This document shows, in pieces, positions 35,298-42,731 of a stretch of DNA of 64,000 nt (the stretch's first letter is position 1; every line of letters starts with the position of its first letter). Position numbers and translations under genes: made by a program. The DNA is from an uncultured Atopobiaceae bacterium (GTDB lineage Bacteria; Actinomycetota; Coriobacteriia; Coriobacteriales; Atopobiaceae). Location of the stretch: the NCBI GenBank assembly GCA_947625405.1, contig CANQOF010000003.1, forward strand, positions 1 through 64,000, in the 5' to 3' direction. A model generated the notes under the pieces. It was not told the DNA's origin, did not search any database, and was given only the letters and a program-made list of their open reading frames with translations.

Positions 35298-35372
35298 TGG
35301 AGCGGGCAACGGGATTCGAACCCGCGGATGACGGCTTGGGAAGCCGTTGCCTTACCACTTGGCGATGCCCGC
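35298..35372 (-). tRNA. tRNA-Gly (CCC)
   Basis: A 75-nt cloverleaf on the minus strand. Acceptor GCGGGCA pairs with TGCCCGC; the anticodon stem ACGGC/GCCGT holds the loop TTCCCAA (anticodon CCC); the T-arm GCGGGTTCGAATCCCGT is present; CCA is encoded. The bidirectional terminator lies 8 bp past its 3' end. Confidence 0.96.
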
Positions 35373-35678
35373 GTATGGTGTGGAGAGTTTATCACAGCGC
35401 CTCCCGCACTCATTTTCATTTGCGGGGCGTCGGCGCCATGCGCCCGCCGCGCGCGACGTATTGACGCTGGGGTTGTTTGGATTTGGTCAGCCCCCGGCCA
35501 GCTCGGCGCGGGTCCCCGGCAAGCCCTACGAAGGAAATTTGCAAGATCCGCCTGCGATGCTCTGTCCTGCTCCTCACGCCGGGTTGCAGGGCGGGCCCGG
35601 AGATCGTTCTCCGGTCCCGCCCGGCGCGGCCCGCGCCGAGGCGCAGGGGATCTAGCCACACGGGAAGCAGGGGGCTCC
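35373..35678. promoter_or_regulatory. Leader region of the sortase substrate gene
   Basis: About 300 bp without a protein gene. A TTGACG box lies at 35461. A strong hairpin, GGGCGGG-x-CCGGAG (35589-35602) against CTCCGG-x-CCCGCCC (35609-35622), sits 57 bp before the ATG. The length and structure of this leader would fit a cis-regulatory RNA, but I could not match a known riboswitch core. Confidence 0.35.
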
Positions 35679-36335
35679 ATGAAACGAATCTCGCAACTGC
35701 ACGTCCGCTTCACGCACGATGAGTGGCTTGCCCTGCTCCTTGCGCTCGTGTGCTTCGTCGCCGCGCTCGGAATGATGACGATCGCGGAGGCGAAGCCGAG
35801 CGCGGGCATGCAGGCGACGATCGCCGTGCGCGCGCAGGCGGCGCAATCCACCCAAGCCACGAGGACGCTTGGCGCTCCCATGCAACTCGCCGACGTGGTG
35901 CCTCCCACGGGAGGCCAGGACGGCGATAGGGGCGGGAGCTCCGACGGCACGGGCGGCACCGGCGGTTCATCGACGGGAGGCCAAACGGCGCCCGAGGGCG
36001 AGGACCTCGACGACTATGGCGCGAGCGGCGACTCCACCAGCGGAGACGATCGCTACCCGCAGACGGGCACCTTCCCCATCCTCCTCGCGATCTTCGGCCT
36101 GGGGATCGCGCTCGCGGTCGTGTGGTTCGCTCTCTCGTTTCGAAAGCCTCGCAAGCTCGGCGGATCCAAGGGCGATGTGTGGTGGGGGCGCGGCGAAAGG
36201 CCACGTGGGTCACGCGTCTCTTCGGCGTGCTCACGCTCGCGTGCTTCGGTGGCGCGGCTTGCCTCTGGGGTTGCTCGGAGGCACGCCACGCGGACGAGGC
36301 CGCCCTCGCCCCCATCGAGGCGCTCTCCGAGGTAG
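35679..36335 (+). CDS. Sortase-anchored surface protein (YPQTG motif)
   Basis: Predicted wall-anchored protein. N-terminal helix at about residues 17-33 (WLALLLALVCFVAALGMMTI) serves as signal peptide. A short Gly/Ser/Asp-rich stalk (GGTGGSSTGGQTAPEGED) follows. Sorting signal: YPQTG at about residue 127, hydrophobic FPILLAIFGLGIALAVVWFA, then basic SFRKPRK. After this the frame continues 60 more Arg/Ser-rich residues into the sortase gene, which is atypical for a sorting signal; a frameshift near 36165-36180 is possible. GCAGGGGG precedes ATG 35679. The adjacent sortase is its likely anchoring enzyme. Confidence 0.75.
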   Translation: MKRISQLHVRFTHDEWLALLLALVCFVAALGMMTIAEAKPSAGMQATIAVRAQAAQSTQATRTLGAPMQLADVVPPTGGQDGDRGGSSDGTGGTGGSSTGGQTAPEGEDLDDYGASGDSTSGDDRYPQTGTFPILLAIFGLGIALAVVWFALSFRKPRKLGGSKGDVWWGRGERPRGSRVSSACSRSRASVARLASGVARRHATRTRPPSPPSRRSPR

Positions 36336-37009
36336 ACGAGGCGTTTTCGGGCTCGGGCGAGGGAACTCCCGGCGGCGCGACTGCGAGCGATGCCGGCGAC
36401 GCCAGCGCCGCGAGCGCCGGGGAGCCAAGCGAGCGCGCTCGGGAAAGCTGGAAGCGGGCGCAATCGCTCTATCCCGGCCTCGCCGCGTGGGTGGTCGTGG
36501 AGGGCACCCCCATCTCAAGCCCCGTCATGCAAGCGCCCACGAACGCGCCCGGCTATTTCCTCAACCACAACGCCTGGGGCTACACCGACTCCACCGGCCT
36601 CCCCTACCTCGACGCGCGCTCCTCGGCCACAAAGCCGGTGCGCATCCTCTATGGCCACAACCTTGGCTGGGGATCCTCCGAGCGCCTGAGCCCCTTGGCA
36701 GACGCGTGGCGCGAGGAGGTCTTCTCCGAGATCGGCCCCGCCACCTGGGCAGTGCCGGACAAGCGAAGCCAGCAGTTCGTGCCGCTCTGCGCGCTCAAGG
36801 TCGCGAGCAACGAAACCGGCCTCCTCTCCTTCGACCTCTCCAACCTTGAGGTGCCCGTGTGGCTCGGGATCGTCCTCGGCAAAGCCGAGGCGAAGGTGCC
36901 CAACGCGCGAAACCTCGCCACGAGGGCGAGAAACGCCTTGGTGCTCGTGACCTGCACCAACGGCATCCATCCCGCGCGCGACAGATCGGTGGTGGTGTTC
37001 GTGAGATAG
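36179..37009 (+). CDS. Class B sortase
   Basis: Membrane transpeptidase, 276 aa, that cleaves sorting signals and links proteins to the wall. TM anchor near the N-terminus (TRLFGVLTLACFGGAACLWG). An Ala/Ser/Glu linker follows. Class B landmarks: LAAWVVVEGTPISSPVMQ, NHNAWGYTDSTGLPYLDARS, catalytic His in ILYGHN, and catalytic Cys and Arg in LVTCTNGIHPARDRSVVVFV. GTG at 36179 has AAGG about seven bases upstream; another GTG is at 36122. Its start lies inside the substrate gene's frame, so the pair is a tight substrate-sortase unit. Confidence 0.88.
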   Translation: MVGARRKATWVTRLFGVLTLACFGGAACLWGCSEARHADEAALAPIEALSEVDEAFSGSGEGTPGGATASDAGDASAASAGEPSERARESWKRAQSLYPGLAAWVVVEGTPISSPVMQAPTNAPGYFLNHNAWGYTDSTGLPYLDARSSATKPVRILYGHNLGWGSSERLSPLADAWREEVFSEIGPATWAVPDKRSQQFVPLCALKVASNETGLLSFDLSNLEVPVWLGIVLGKAEAKVPNARNLATRARNALVLVTCTNGIHPARDRSVVVFVR

Positions 37010-37065
37010 CGCATGGCGAAAGCGGCCTCGTGGTGCGTGCGCGGCCATCGGTGGCCCTCATGGTT

Positions 37066-37159
37066 GGCGATCCGCGTGACGGGTGGCGATCCGCATGGTG
37101 GGTGGCGATCAGCGTGATGGGTGGCGGATTGCGTGGTGATTGCGATCCGCGTGATGGCG
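37066..37159. repeat. Five tandem 19-bp repeats
   Basis: Consecutive units of GGCGATCCGCGTGATGGGT start at 37066, 37085, 37104, 37123 and 37142 (the last is one base short). Each differs at a few positions. They lie in the gap between the sortase gene and the first glutaredoxin gene. Confidence 0.85.
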
Positions 37160-37305
37160 AAGCCGCGGCGTGGGAATAAGAACCTGCGGTAACGCGAAGG
37201 AACCGATGCCGCGAGTGCGGCCGACGATGCGCGCGGAGCCAGAGACGCGTCTCTGGCAAGGTACGCGCGAGGTCGATGGCACACACGGCGAGTGAAGGAG
37301 CCATC

Positions 37306-37554
37306 ATGGCCGTGAAGCATCCCCATCTCGAGCTTTTCTACATGCCCACCTGCCCCTACTGCCAGAAGGTCCTGAGGTGGATGAGGGACCACGATGTGGA
37401 GGACGTCGAGCTCTTCGACATCGTCTCCGAGCCGAAGCACAAGGACCGGCTCATCCAAGAGGGCGGCAAGCACCAGGTGCCCTGCCTCTTCATCAACAAC
37501 GAGCCGCTCTATGAATCGGACGACATCATCAAGTACCTGGCGAGCATTTACTAG
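37306..37554 (+). CDS. Glutaredoxin-like protein (CPYC)
   Basis: A small thiol-disulfide oxidoreductase, 82 aa, with the dithiol motif CPYC in FYMPTCPYCQKVLRWM (residues 7-22), the cis-Pro segment QVPCLFINNEPLY and a C-terminal DDIIKYL helix typical of glutaredoxins. An extra Cys sits next to the cis-Pro (VPC). ATG at 37306 has GAAGGAG six bases upstream, removing a ten-residue extension. It is followed 71 bp later by a second, related gene with CPHC; the two probably share an mRNA. Electron donor and targets are unknown. Confidence 0.9.
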   Translation: MAVKHPHLELFYMPTCPYCQKVLRWMRDHDVEDVELFDIVSEPKHKDRLIQEGGKHQVPCLFINNEPLYESDDIIKYLASIY

Positions 37555-37625
37555 CTTCCGAGGGCTGAGGAGCGTGGTGCACGTGCCTTTGCGCACGTGC
37601 CGCTTGTCGCGCGAAAGGGGCAACC

Positions 37626-37868
37626 ATGGAGCTTTACTACATGCCGACGTGCCCGCATTGCCACCGAGTGATCGGATGGATCGATGAGCACGGCGCGGGA
37701 GACCTCTTCACCTTCTATGACGTGACGGCCTCCGCCGACGCGGGACACAGGCTCGAGCGCGTCGAAGGCGGCGACGGCTACGTGCCCTGCCTGAACGACG
37801 ACGGCCGCGTCATCATCGGCGACAACCCGATCATCGCGTACCTCGAGGAAAAGGGCATCGGCGACTAA
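37626..37868 (+). CDS. Glutaredoxin-like protein (CPHC)
   Basis: An 80-aa paralogue of the upstream gene. The active site is CPHC in YYMPTCPHCHRVIGWI (residues 4-19), followed by a short GDGYVPCLNDDGRVIIGDN cis-Pro region with the same extra VPC cysteine, and a terminal NPIIAYLEEKGIGD helix. CPHC is the DsbA-type dipeptide and usually makes the disulfide more oxidising than CPYC. AAAGGGGC precedes the ATG. A hairpin terminator follows about 110 bp downstream. Confidence 0.87.
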   Translation: MELYYMPTCPHCHRVIGWIDEHGAGDLFTFYDVTASADAGHRLERVEGGDGYVPCLNDDGRVIIGDNPIIAYLEEKGIGD

Positions 37869-37974
37869 AGCCGGATTGATTTCACGTCTGGATTGTTTTC
37901 ACCGAATGAGGCTGTGCCGTGGTGCGCGCGTAGCGTGCGCGGCAACCGGCCTCCTTCGGTGCTGAGCGAGAATC

Positions 37975-38017
37975 GCCCCCCATCTCGCGCATCGCGCGAG
38001 GTAGGGGCTCTGTTTTG
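37975..38017 (+). terminator. Terminator of the glutaredoxin pair
   Basis: GCCCC (37975-37979) and CTCGCGC (37984-37990) pair with GCGCGAG (37994-38000) and GGGGC (38004-38008), followed by TCTGTTTT. It also lies 9 bp past the stop of the convergent gene at 38026. Confidence 0.75.
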
Positions 38018-38025
38018 GGCAAGCC

Positions 38026-40293
38026 CTAAGCTCGGCGGATGACCTCGCTCACGAGCTCGGATGCCTGCACCACCTGGTTGGCCTGGATGTTCTCAAGCAC
38101 GTCGTCCGGCGTGTTTGCGAGGGCGCGGATCTTCCCGTCCTCGGTGCCCATGAGCGTGATGCCGCGCATCGAGCGACGCAGCGCGGGGGTGACGTCGGTG
38201 TCCTCCCAGTCGTGCGCGTTCATGCTCACGGGAATCCTCAGCGCCTTGGCGGCGGTGTCGAGGAGCTTCGAGATCTTGCGGTCGCCGCGGCGCGTGTCGC
38301 CGTAGCCCTCGGACGTGAGGATCGTGAGCGCGCCCGCGCCCACGGAGTCGAGGTTGATCACGAAGCAGCCGCGAAGCTCGCGACGGTGCGCCTGCACGAA
38401 CGCCTGGGTGCCCATGTGCTGGAGCGAGGACGCGCCCACGCACACGAACCAGATGTCGTGCGCCACGAGGTTCACGTCGCCCATGTCGAGCACGGCCTGG
38501 CGGAGCTTCTCCTCGGCCGGCGCGCCGATGACGTCGAGGTCCCCGGGGACGGGCTCCTCTTCCTTCTCGCTGTCCTCGTCGAGCGAGGCGAGCGCCTCCT
38601 CCTCGCTCGTGACGTCGGCCTCCTGCTCTGCGGCAAGGTCCGTCGCGAGGTCGTCGTCGATCGCGTCGATGGAGGCCTCGGCCTCCGCGAGGCTCTGCGC
38701 GAAGGGATCGAGCACGCCGAACTGCGAGCCCGCGGCGTCCATGCTCACGGTCATGCCCGCCTGCTCGGCGCGCGCCTCGTCCTCGGCCACCTCGTCGCGC
38801 ATGCGATCGGAGGCAAGGCGCAGGCGATCGCGCATGTTCTGGGAGGGCGTCGCGCCGCCCATCCAGTCGCCATCGCCACCATCCTCGAACCCGTCGTCGG
38901 GCACCTCCTCGGCGCGATGCCGATCACGACGGCCGCGCTCACGGCGCGGGCGCTTGCCACCGCTAATCCGAGAGAAGAGCCCGCGGCCACCGTCGGCCTC
39001 TTCCATGGAGGCCGCCACCACGTCCTCCACCTCGATGCGCGGCATCTCCTCGATCCCCTCGTTGATCACGGAGGTGCTCTCCATGGAGGGATTGCTCGTG
39101 TCGAGCGGGTCGAACTCCTCCACCGAAGGATCGGGGAGGTCGAAGAGGAGCGCGCGACGCTTGGAGACGCCGGTGCTCATCTCCGGTTCGATCCACGCCT
39201 CCGCGTCGGCCGCTTCCTCGGCGAGCGCCTCGTTGGCCTCCTCGGCCTCAAGCTCGACCGCGCCCTCGACGAGCTTAGCCGCCTCGTCCACGAGCGCCTC
39301 GTCCTCCGCGAATTCCTCCTGGACGGGCCTCGCCACCGCGCGCCGCTTCTTCGTGACGACGGTCTTCGGCTTCACGTACTCGATCTCGCAGTGGGCCGGC
39401 AGCATGCCGATGCTCTGGAGCACCTGCTTGCCGTGGCGCACGCCGATGACGGGCTCGAGGCCCACCTCCTCGTACTCCTCGTAGACCACCTGCTCGTCGT
39501 CCTCTTCCGCCCTGGCGGCCGCGCGCGCCTGCGCCATCTGCGCGGCGCGCACCTTGATGCGCTCCTCGTCCGTCGGCACGACGTCCTCGAGCACGCCGAG
39601 CATGGCGGCGAGCGCGGCCTTGTTGTCGTTCGCGCCGTCGGTGAGGCTCATGAAGGGCGAGAGGATCTCGTTCACCGCGAGGAGCAGGAGCGGGAGCGCC
39701 GCCACCATGGTGATGATCCAGAGGACGATGAGCGCCGGCTCGCCGATGATCTGGAAGAGCTGGAGCAGCGTGCCTATCACCACGATGCAGACGCACCACG
39801 GCGCCACCTGCCACACGAGCGGCTTCATCGAGGCGAGGCCCGGCTTCGCGAGGAGCTCCTCGCGGCCGGTGTCGTAGCGCGCGAGGATGACGATCGGCCT
39901 CACGCCGCGCCCGGCGCGGGCGCCCTCGCCGCGGTGGATGCCAATGACGTTTTGCGATTCGGCCACCGGGCCGATCCCGCTGAAGAGCCCCATGCCGAGG
40001 TAGTCGCTCGCGAGATAGGCGCCAAAGACGAGCGCGAGGATGAAGCCGAGCGCCGCCCAGCCAAAGCCGCCCAGGCCGCAGAACACGGCCCCGAGCACGC
40101 AAAGCGCGAGCGCGACTCCCTTGAGGAGGCGCCCGTAGAGAGGCGCGGTGAGGTCCTGGAGCTCGGTCTCGAGTCCGTGGTCGTTGAAGGCGTCGAGCAT
40201 GAACTCGGCCGCCTGCACCTCCTCTTGGCTTCCCACGGGAGCGATATCGATGGCGTCCTCAACGATATCGAGGTACTCGCGCGTCATGGCCAT
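38026..40293 (-). CDS. Membrane protein with a degenerate M28 peptidase fold and long acidic insert
   Basis: A 755-aa protein. Residues 1-50 and 110-145 (VRPIVILARYDTGREE), 215-235 (DGANDNKAALAAMLGVLE) and the last 150 residues (IWFVCVGASSLQHMGTQAFV, GCFVINLDSVGAG, LANTPDDVLENI) follow the M28 aminopeptidase fold. Two membrane regions (about 57-95 and 158-205) and a 300-residue charged insert, mostly Glu/Asp/Ala, split it. Of the five M28 metal ligands, two Asp remain, but His is Arg139, the Glu-Glu pair is Ser-Ser, and the last His is Asn. It is therefore probably not a peptidase. ATG at 40293 has GGAGG upstream. Divergent from the WYL regulator pair. Confidence 0.75.
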   Translation of the reverse strand: MAMTREYLDIVEDAIDIAPVGSQEEVQAAEFMLDAFNDHGLETELQDLTAPLYGRLLKGVALALCVLGAVFCGLGGFGWAALGFILALVFGAYLASDYLGMGLFSGIGPVAESQNVIGIHRGEGARAGRGVRPIVILARYDTGREELLAKPGLASMKPLVWQVAPWCVCIVVIGTLLQLFQIIGEPALIVLWIITMVAALPLLLLAVNEILSPFMSLTDGANDNKAALAAMLGVLEDVVPTDEERIKVRAAQMAQARAAARAEEDDEQVVYEEYEEVGLEPVIGVRHGKQVLQSIGMLPAHCEIEYVKPKTVVTKKRRAVARPVQEEFAEDEALVDEAAKLVEGAVELEAEEANEALAEEAADAEAWIEPEMSTGVSKRRALLFDLPDPSVEEFDPLDTSNPSMESTSVINEGIEEMPRIEVEDVVAASMEEADGGRGLFSRISGGKRPRRERGRRDRHRAEEVPDDGFEDGGDGDWMGGATPSQNMRDRLRLASDRMRDEVAEDEARAEQAGMTVSMDAAGSQFGVLDPFAQSLAEAEASIDAIDDDLATDLAAEQEADVTSEEEALASLDEDSEKEEEPVPGDLDVIGAPAEEKLRQAVLDMGDVNLVAHDIWFVCVGASSLQHMGTQAFVQAHRRELRGCFVINLDSVGAGALTILTSEGYGDTRRGDRKISKLLDTAAKALRIPVSMNAHDWEDTDVTPALRRSMRGITLMGTEDGKIRALANTPDDVLENIQANQVVQASELVSEVIRRA

Positions 40294-40506
40294 GGGGCAA
40301 ATCCTCCGGTCTCGCCTGTGATGCGCCCTTCGGGCGCGGCGTTTCTGCTGCGTTTCGGCGATGGGCGGCGTGGCATGCGCGCCCACGAACTTTCCACGTT
40401 TGGATTGAGTATATATTGGCGCGCGCGCAATACGCGCCGCGAGCTGCGAAAAGGCCGCTCAGCCCCGCCCTCGGCGCGATTTTTGGCTCGCGCGGCGTCG
40501 AAAACC

Positions 40507-40557
40507 TCAAGTTCATCTTGAGAATGCGAGCTTGAGGCAGCTCAAGCTCGCCTTGAG
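40507..40557. promoter_or_regulatory. CTCAAG/CTTGAG palindrome cluster in a divergent promoter region
   Basis: CTCAAG-ttcat-CTTGAG at 40507-40523 is followed by the perfect 11-bp inverted repeat GCGAGCTTGAG (40527-40537) and CTCAAGCTCGC (40542-40552), then another CTTGAG. Five half-sites lie in about 50 bp between the M28-fold gene (minus) and the WYL gene (plus), 135 bp before the latter. Candidate operator. Confidence 0.55.
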
Positions 40558-40689
40558 GTCGTGCCACGTGTTTCCCCTCCGCCCGAACGGGCCCGCTTTC
40601 GGCGGAATCAACCCAGAGGTGCCGTAATCCGCCTCCCCCAGTGAAATAGAATCCAGAGGTGCACTCCGGTTTTGCGAGCATGGGGGCGC

Positions 40690-41688
40690 ATGGGAGACGA
40701 GCGGCAGCGGACGACGCACGCGGAGGCGGCACGGAGCGCCTGCGCGCTTGCGCTGGCCTTGCTGAGCGGCATGGCGGTGGATGCCGAGCGCTTCGCCCGC
40801 GAGCTCCGCACGCCCTCGCTCTCCCCCACCGCCCCGCTCACCGAGGCCGACGTGGCGGCCTTCACCCGCACGCTGGCGCAGCTCGAGGCGGTGGGGATCG
40901 CTACGATCCGCGGGCGCACGCGTCGCGACGCAGTGCGACTCGATCCCGCCTGCGTGGCCGATGCGCAAGCGCTCGCGGGGCGCGAGGACGTGCTCGAGAA
41001 CCTCGCGCAGATCCTCCTCGCGCACGCCGGCGCGAGCCGCCACGAAAACGCTCGCGAAGCGCACCTCGCCGCCGCCAAGCTCGCCCGCGACTTCGTGCTC
41101 TCGGGAGAGCCGCGCGACCTCCCGCCCACCAACCCGCGCACCGAGCGCACGCTCCGGGACGCGATGGCGCTCCGCAGGCAGGTGAAGGTGGCGTATCGCC
41201 GCGAGGATGGCTCGCTCGTGGAGCACGTGCTCGAGCCCCAACGCCACGTGCTCTTCCAAGGCGACGACTTCCTCGTTGCGGCCGAGGCGGGAGGCGACGG
41301 GCGCCTCAAGACCTTCCACTACGGCGCCTTCGAATCCGCCGAGCTCACGAACACCCCCTTCACGCCGAGCCCCGCTCCGGCGGACACCCTCTTCTCGCCG
41401 CCCTTCGCCTATGAGGTGGGGCGCGAACTCCCCCTCACGCTTGTGCGATTTCGGGTGCGCCCGGAGCGCCTCGACGACGCGAACGCGGCCCTTGAGCGGC
41501 TCTTTTGCGGTGGCTACTTCACGCGCGTCGCGGAGCCGGACGGAGGCGAGGCGTGGGAGGCCGAGGCGGCGAGCCCTGAGAAGGCCGCGACATTCGCGCT
41601 TCGCCTCGGGATCGAGGTGCTCGACCCCGAGCCCTACCGCGAGGCGTACCTCGCCACGATCGAGCGCGCGCGAAAGGCGTTCGCATGA
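40690..41688 (+). CDS. WYL-domain transcriptional regulator (PafB-like)
   Basis: A 332-aa regulator. The N-terminus (about residues 10-75) is a winged-helix-like region (LALLSGMAVDAERFARELRT, then ADVAAFTRTLAQLEAVGI). The WYL domain follows at about 150-230: MALRRQVKVAYRREDGSLVE then VLEPQRHVLFQGDDFLVAAE, where relatives have rhIxPYxLv...WYLvA; here the WYL triplet is FLV. A WCX-like C-terminal extension completes it. ATG at 40690 is preferred; a TAGAAT box lies at 40647-40652. Its stop overlaps the next gene's ATG (ATGA). Paired WYL genes of this kind are PafBC-like, which respond to DNA damage in mycobacteria. Confidence 0.8.
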   Translation: MGDERQRTTHAEAARSACALALALLSGMAVDAERFARELRTPSLSPTAPLTEADVAAFTRTLAQLEAVGIATIRGRTRRDAVRLDPACVADAQALAGREDVLENLAQILLAHAGASRHENAREAHLAAAKLARDFVLSGEPRDLPPTNPRTERTLRDAMALRRQVKVAYRREDGSLVEHVLEPQRHVLFQGDDFLVAAEAGGDGRLKTFHYGAFESAELTNTPFTPSPAPADTLFSPPFAYEVGRELPLTLVRFRVRPERLDDANAALERLFCGGYFTRVAEPDGGEAWEAEAASPEKAATFALRLGIEVLDPEPYREAYLATIERARKAFA

Positions 41689-42731
41689 GCGCGCGAAAGC
41701 CAGGCGCCGGCGCGCCACCCCTCGAGAGCACCCTCGCGCCGCTCGTGGCCATCGCCAACGCGCTCTCGAACCCCGAAGCCACCATCCAGCCCGCCGGCGT
41801 GGCCTACGCGCTCGGCATTTCCGAGGCGGAGGCGCGCGAGCTCATCAACGAGGTGGCGCTCAGCGCGGAGGGCGGCGAGGAGGCGGGAAGCGTCGTCCTT
41901 CCCGTGATAGAGACTTCGGCGGGCGAGCTCTTCCTCTCCCCCTCGGCAGAGCCACCCGCGGCGCTTCGCCTCACGACCGCGCAGGCCCAGGCATTGGACG
42001 AGGTGCTCGACGCGCTCGGCTTGGACGACGAGGACTTCGACGGCATCCGCCCGGCGCTCGAGTGCGCCCTCTACCCCGCGGGTGCCACCCACGGGGCACC
42101 TGAGGGCGTGGCGCCTGCCGGGGCGCGGGCCACTTCGCCGCGCCTTCCTCGCCAGCTCGCCGCCTGCCTTGACGCGATCGCCTGCCACCGCGGGCTCGCC
42201 TTCTCCTACGAGGGACAACGCACGAGCTCCACGCGCCGGGTGGAGCCGCTCTCGCTCGGCCTCCACGCCGGGGAGTACGTGCTCCAGGCGCTTGATCTCG
42301 ACGCTCTCGCAAAGCGCGAACATGGCCCAGGCGCCCAGGGCTCCCCCACCGAGGAGGACATCCTCGCCTGCCGTCGCTCCTTCCGCGTGCGCCGCGTTCG
42401 CGATCTCTCGAGCTTCGCCTTGAGCGCGCACCATGACGAGCTCAAGTCGCTGCCCTGGGACGCGGGCAAACGCTGGGCGAGGCTCTACTTCACCGACCGT
42501 CGGCTCTTCGAGGACCACGAGGACTGGACGTGGGCGCGCCCGGTGCCACGCGCGGAGCTCGATTCCCGCGAGCGCCAGCGCATCGGACGCGACGGCATCG
42601 CCGTGGACGCGTGCCTCTTCGAGGGCTCGCCCTACCTCGCGCGCCTTATCGTCTCCTGCGGCGGCGCCTGTACAAGCGACAACCCCGAGGTAAAAGCGCA
42701 GGTGCGACGCCTGCTCGCCACGCTCCCCTAG
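41685..42731 (+). CDS. WYL-domain transcriptional regulator (PafC-like)
   Basis: A 348-aa paralogue of the gene before it, overlapping it by 4 bp. N-terminal HTH-like region (LVAIANALSNPEATIQPAGV, then LGISEAEARELINEVALS). The WYL region is at about 165-215: AIACHRGLAFSYEGQRTSST, then VEPLSLGLHAGEYVLQALDL; the WYL triplet is YVL. The C-terminal WCX-like part includes ARLYFTDRRLFEDHEDWTW. It probably forms a heterodimer with its neighbour, as PafB and PafC do (inference). Its stop shares a CTAG with the convergent dinG stop. Confidence 0.8.
   Translation: MSARKPGAGAPPLESTLAPLVAIANALSNPEATIQPAGVAYALGISEAEARELINEVALSAEGGEEAGSVVLPVIETSAGELFLSPSAEPPAALRLTTAQAQALDEVLDALGLDDEDFDGIRPALECALYPAGATHGAPEGVAPAGARATSPRLPRQLAACLDAIACHRGLAFSYEGQRTSSTRRVEPLSLGLHAGEYVLQALDLDALAKREHGPGAQGSPTEEDILACRRSFRVRRVRDLSSFALSAHHDELKSLPWDAGKRWARLYFTDRRLFEDHEDWTWARPVPRAELDSRERQRIGRDGIAVDACLFEGSPYLARLIVSCGGACTSDNPEVKAQVRRLLATLP

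Noticed and set aside
35400-35678. A cobalamin or c-di-AMP riboswitch in the leader of the sortase substrate
   Set aside because: A hairpin is present, but I could not find the conserved core of any class I know.
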